Shown here in pieces: positions 5,192 through 5,277 of a stretch of 5,277 bases of DNA. The DNA is from Clostridiales bacterium (lineage in GTDB: Bacteria > Bacillota > Clostridia > Lachnospirales > CAG-274), in the NCBI GenBank assembly GCA_021203425.1, contig JAJQBF010000276.1:1-5277 (forward strand), read 5' to 3'. Position 1 is the first letter of the stretch; each line of letters starts with the position of its first letter. Both the position numbers and the translations under genes were made by a program. The notes beneath the pieces were generated by a model. It did not search any database. It worked only from the letters and a program-made list of their open reading frames with translations, and was not told where the DNA came from.

Positions 5192-5277
5192 ATGAGAGAA
5201 GACTACAGGCTTATTTGTGATACAGGACGAACGCACGAAAAGTTATTCTTTACATATTTCTATTTACCAGCAAATTT
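5192..5277 (+). CDS. Start of an unidentified gene, cut by the window edge
   Basis: An ATG ten bases after the amidohydrolase stop opens a frame that stays open for 28 codons to the window edge (MREDYRLICDTGRTH, then EKLFFTYFYLPAN). GAGGCGG-type purines (about 5180-5186) sit a few bases upstream as a plausible ribosome binding site. The short spacing suggests it is the fifth gene of the operon, and perhaps the next catabolic step, but I recognise no family in this fragment and assign no function. Confidence 0.5.
   Translation, partial: MREDYRLICDTGRTHEKLFFTYFYLPAN

Overview
The window looks like chromosomal DNA from a low-GC, Gram-positive, probably gut-type Clostridia (Lachnospiraceae/Oscillospiraceae-like). 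The grounds are AT-rich spacers, AGGAG-type ribosome binding sites, a strong sigma-A promoter, a Gram-positive-style lipoprotein binding protein, and a cytidylate-kinase-like protein of a type common in Clostridia. This placement is inferred; no taxonomic marker gene is present.

Layout: a cytidylate-kinase-like gene lies on the minus strand (71-667). A divergent intergenic region of about 420 bases (668-1090) follows. It holds a probable minus-strand promoter, several inverted repeats, a near-consensus plus-strand promoter (961-989) with a palindrome filling its spacer, and a leader hairpin followed by T-runs (1002-1048). Downstream is one tightly spaced plus-strand operon: substrate-binding lipoprotein (1091-2167), ABC ATPase (2197-2955), ABC permease (2967-3803), an allantoinase/dihydropyrimidinase-type cyclic amidohydrolase (3823-5181), and the start of another gene (5192 to the edge). 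The three transporter genes form a complete NMT1/SsuABC/TauABC-type importer. The adjacent hydrolase suggests that the imported solute is a cyclic amide or ureide such as allantoin, a hydantoin or a dihydropyrimidine, which is opened in the cytoplasm.

The main discovery candidate is in the amidohydrolase. Its reading frame is interrupted once, by TGA at 4282-4284, and is otherwise intact over 452 codons. All six expected metal ligands are present (H60, H62, K147, H182, H241, D314), split across the TGA. The TGA falls at residue 154, seven residues after the presumed carboxylated lysine, in an active-site loop. Directly downstream, 4288-4317 folds into a hairpin with bacterial SECIS architecture: a lower 6-bp stem, then 2 bp, a bulged U, 3 bp, and a GAUU tetraloop starting with G. 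The bulged U is within one nucleotide of its position in E. coli fdhF, and the loop is 18 nt from the UGA. I therefore read it as a probable selenocysteine-containing cyclic amidohydrolase, and I am not aware of this family as an established selenoprotein family. A simple nonsense mutation remains possible and can be tested by comparing homologues and looking for selA/selB/selC/selD in the genome.
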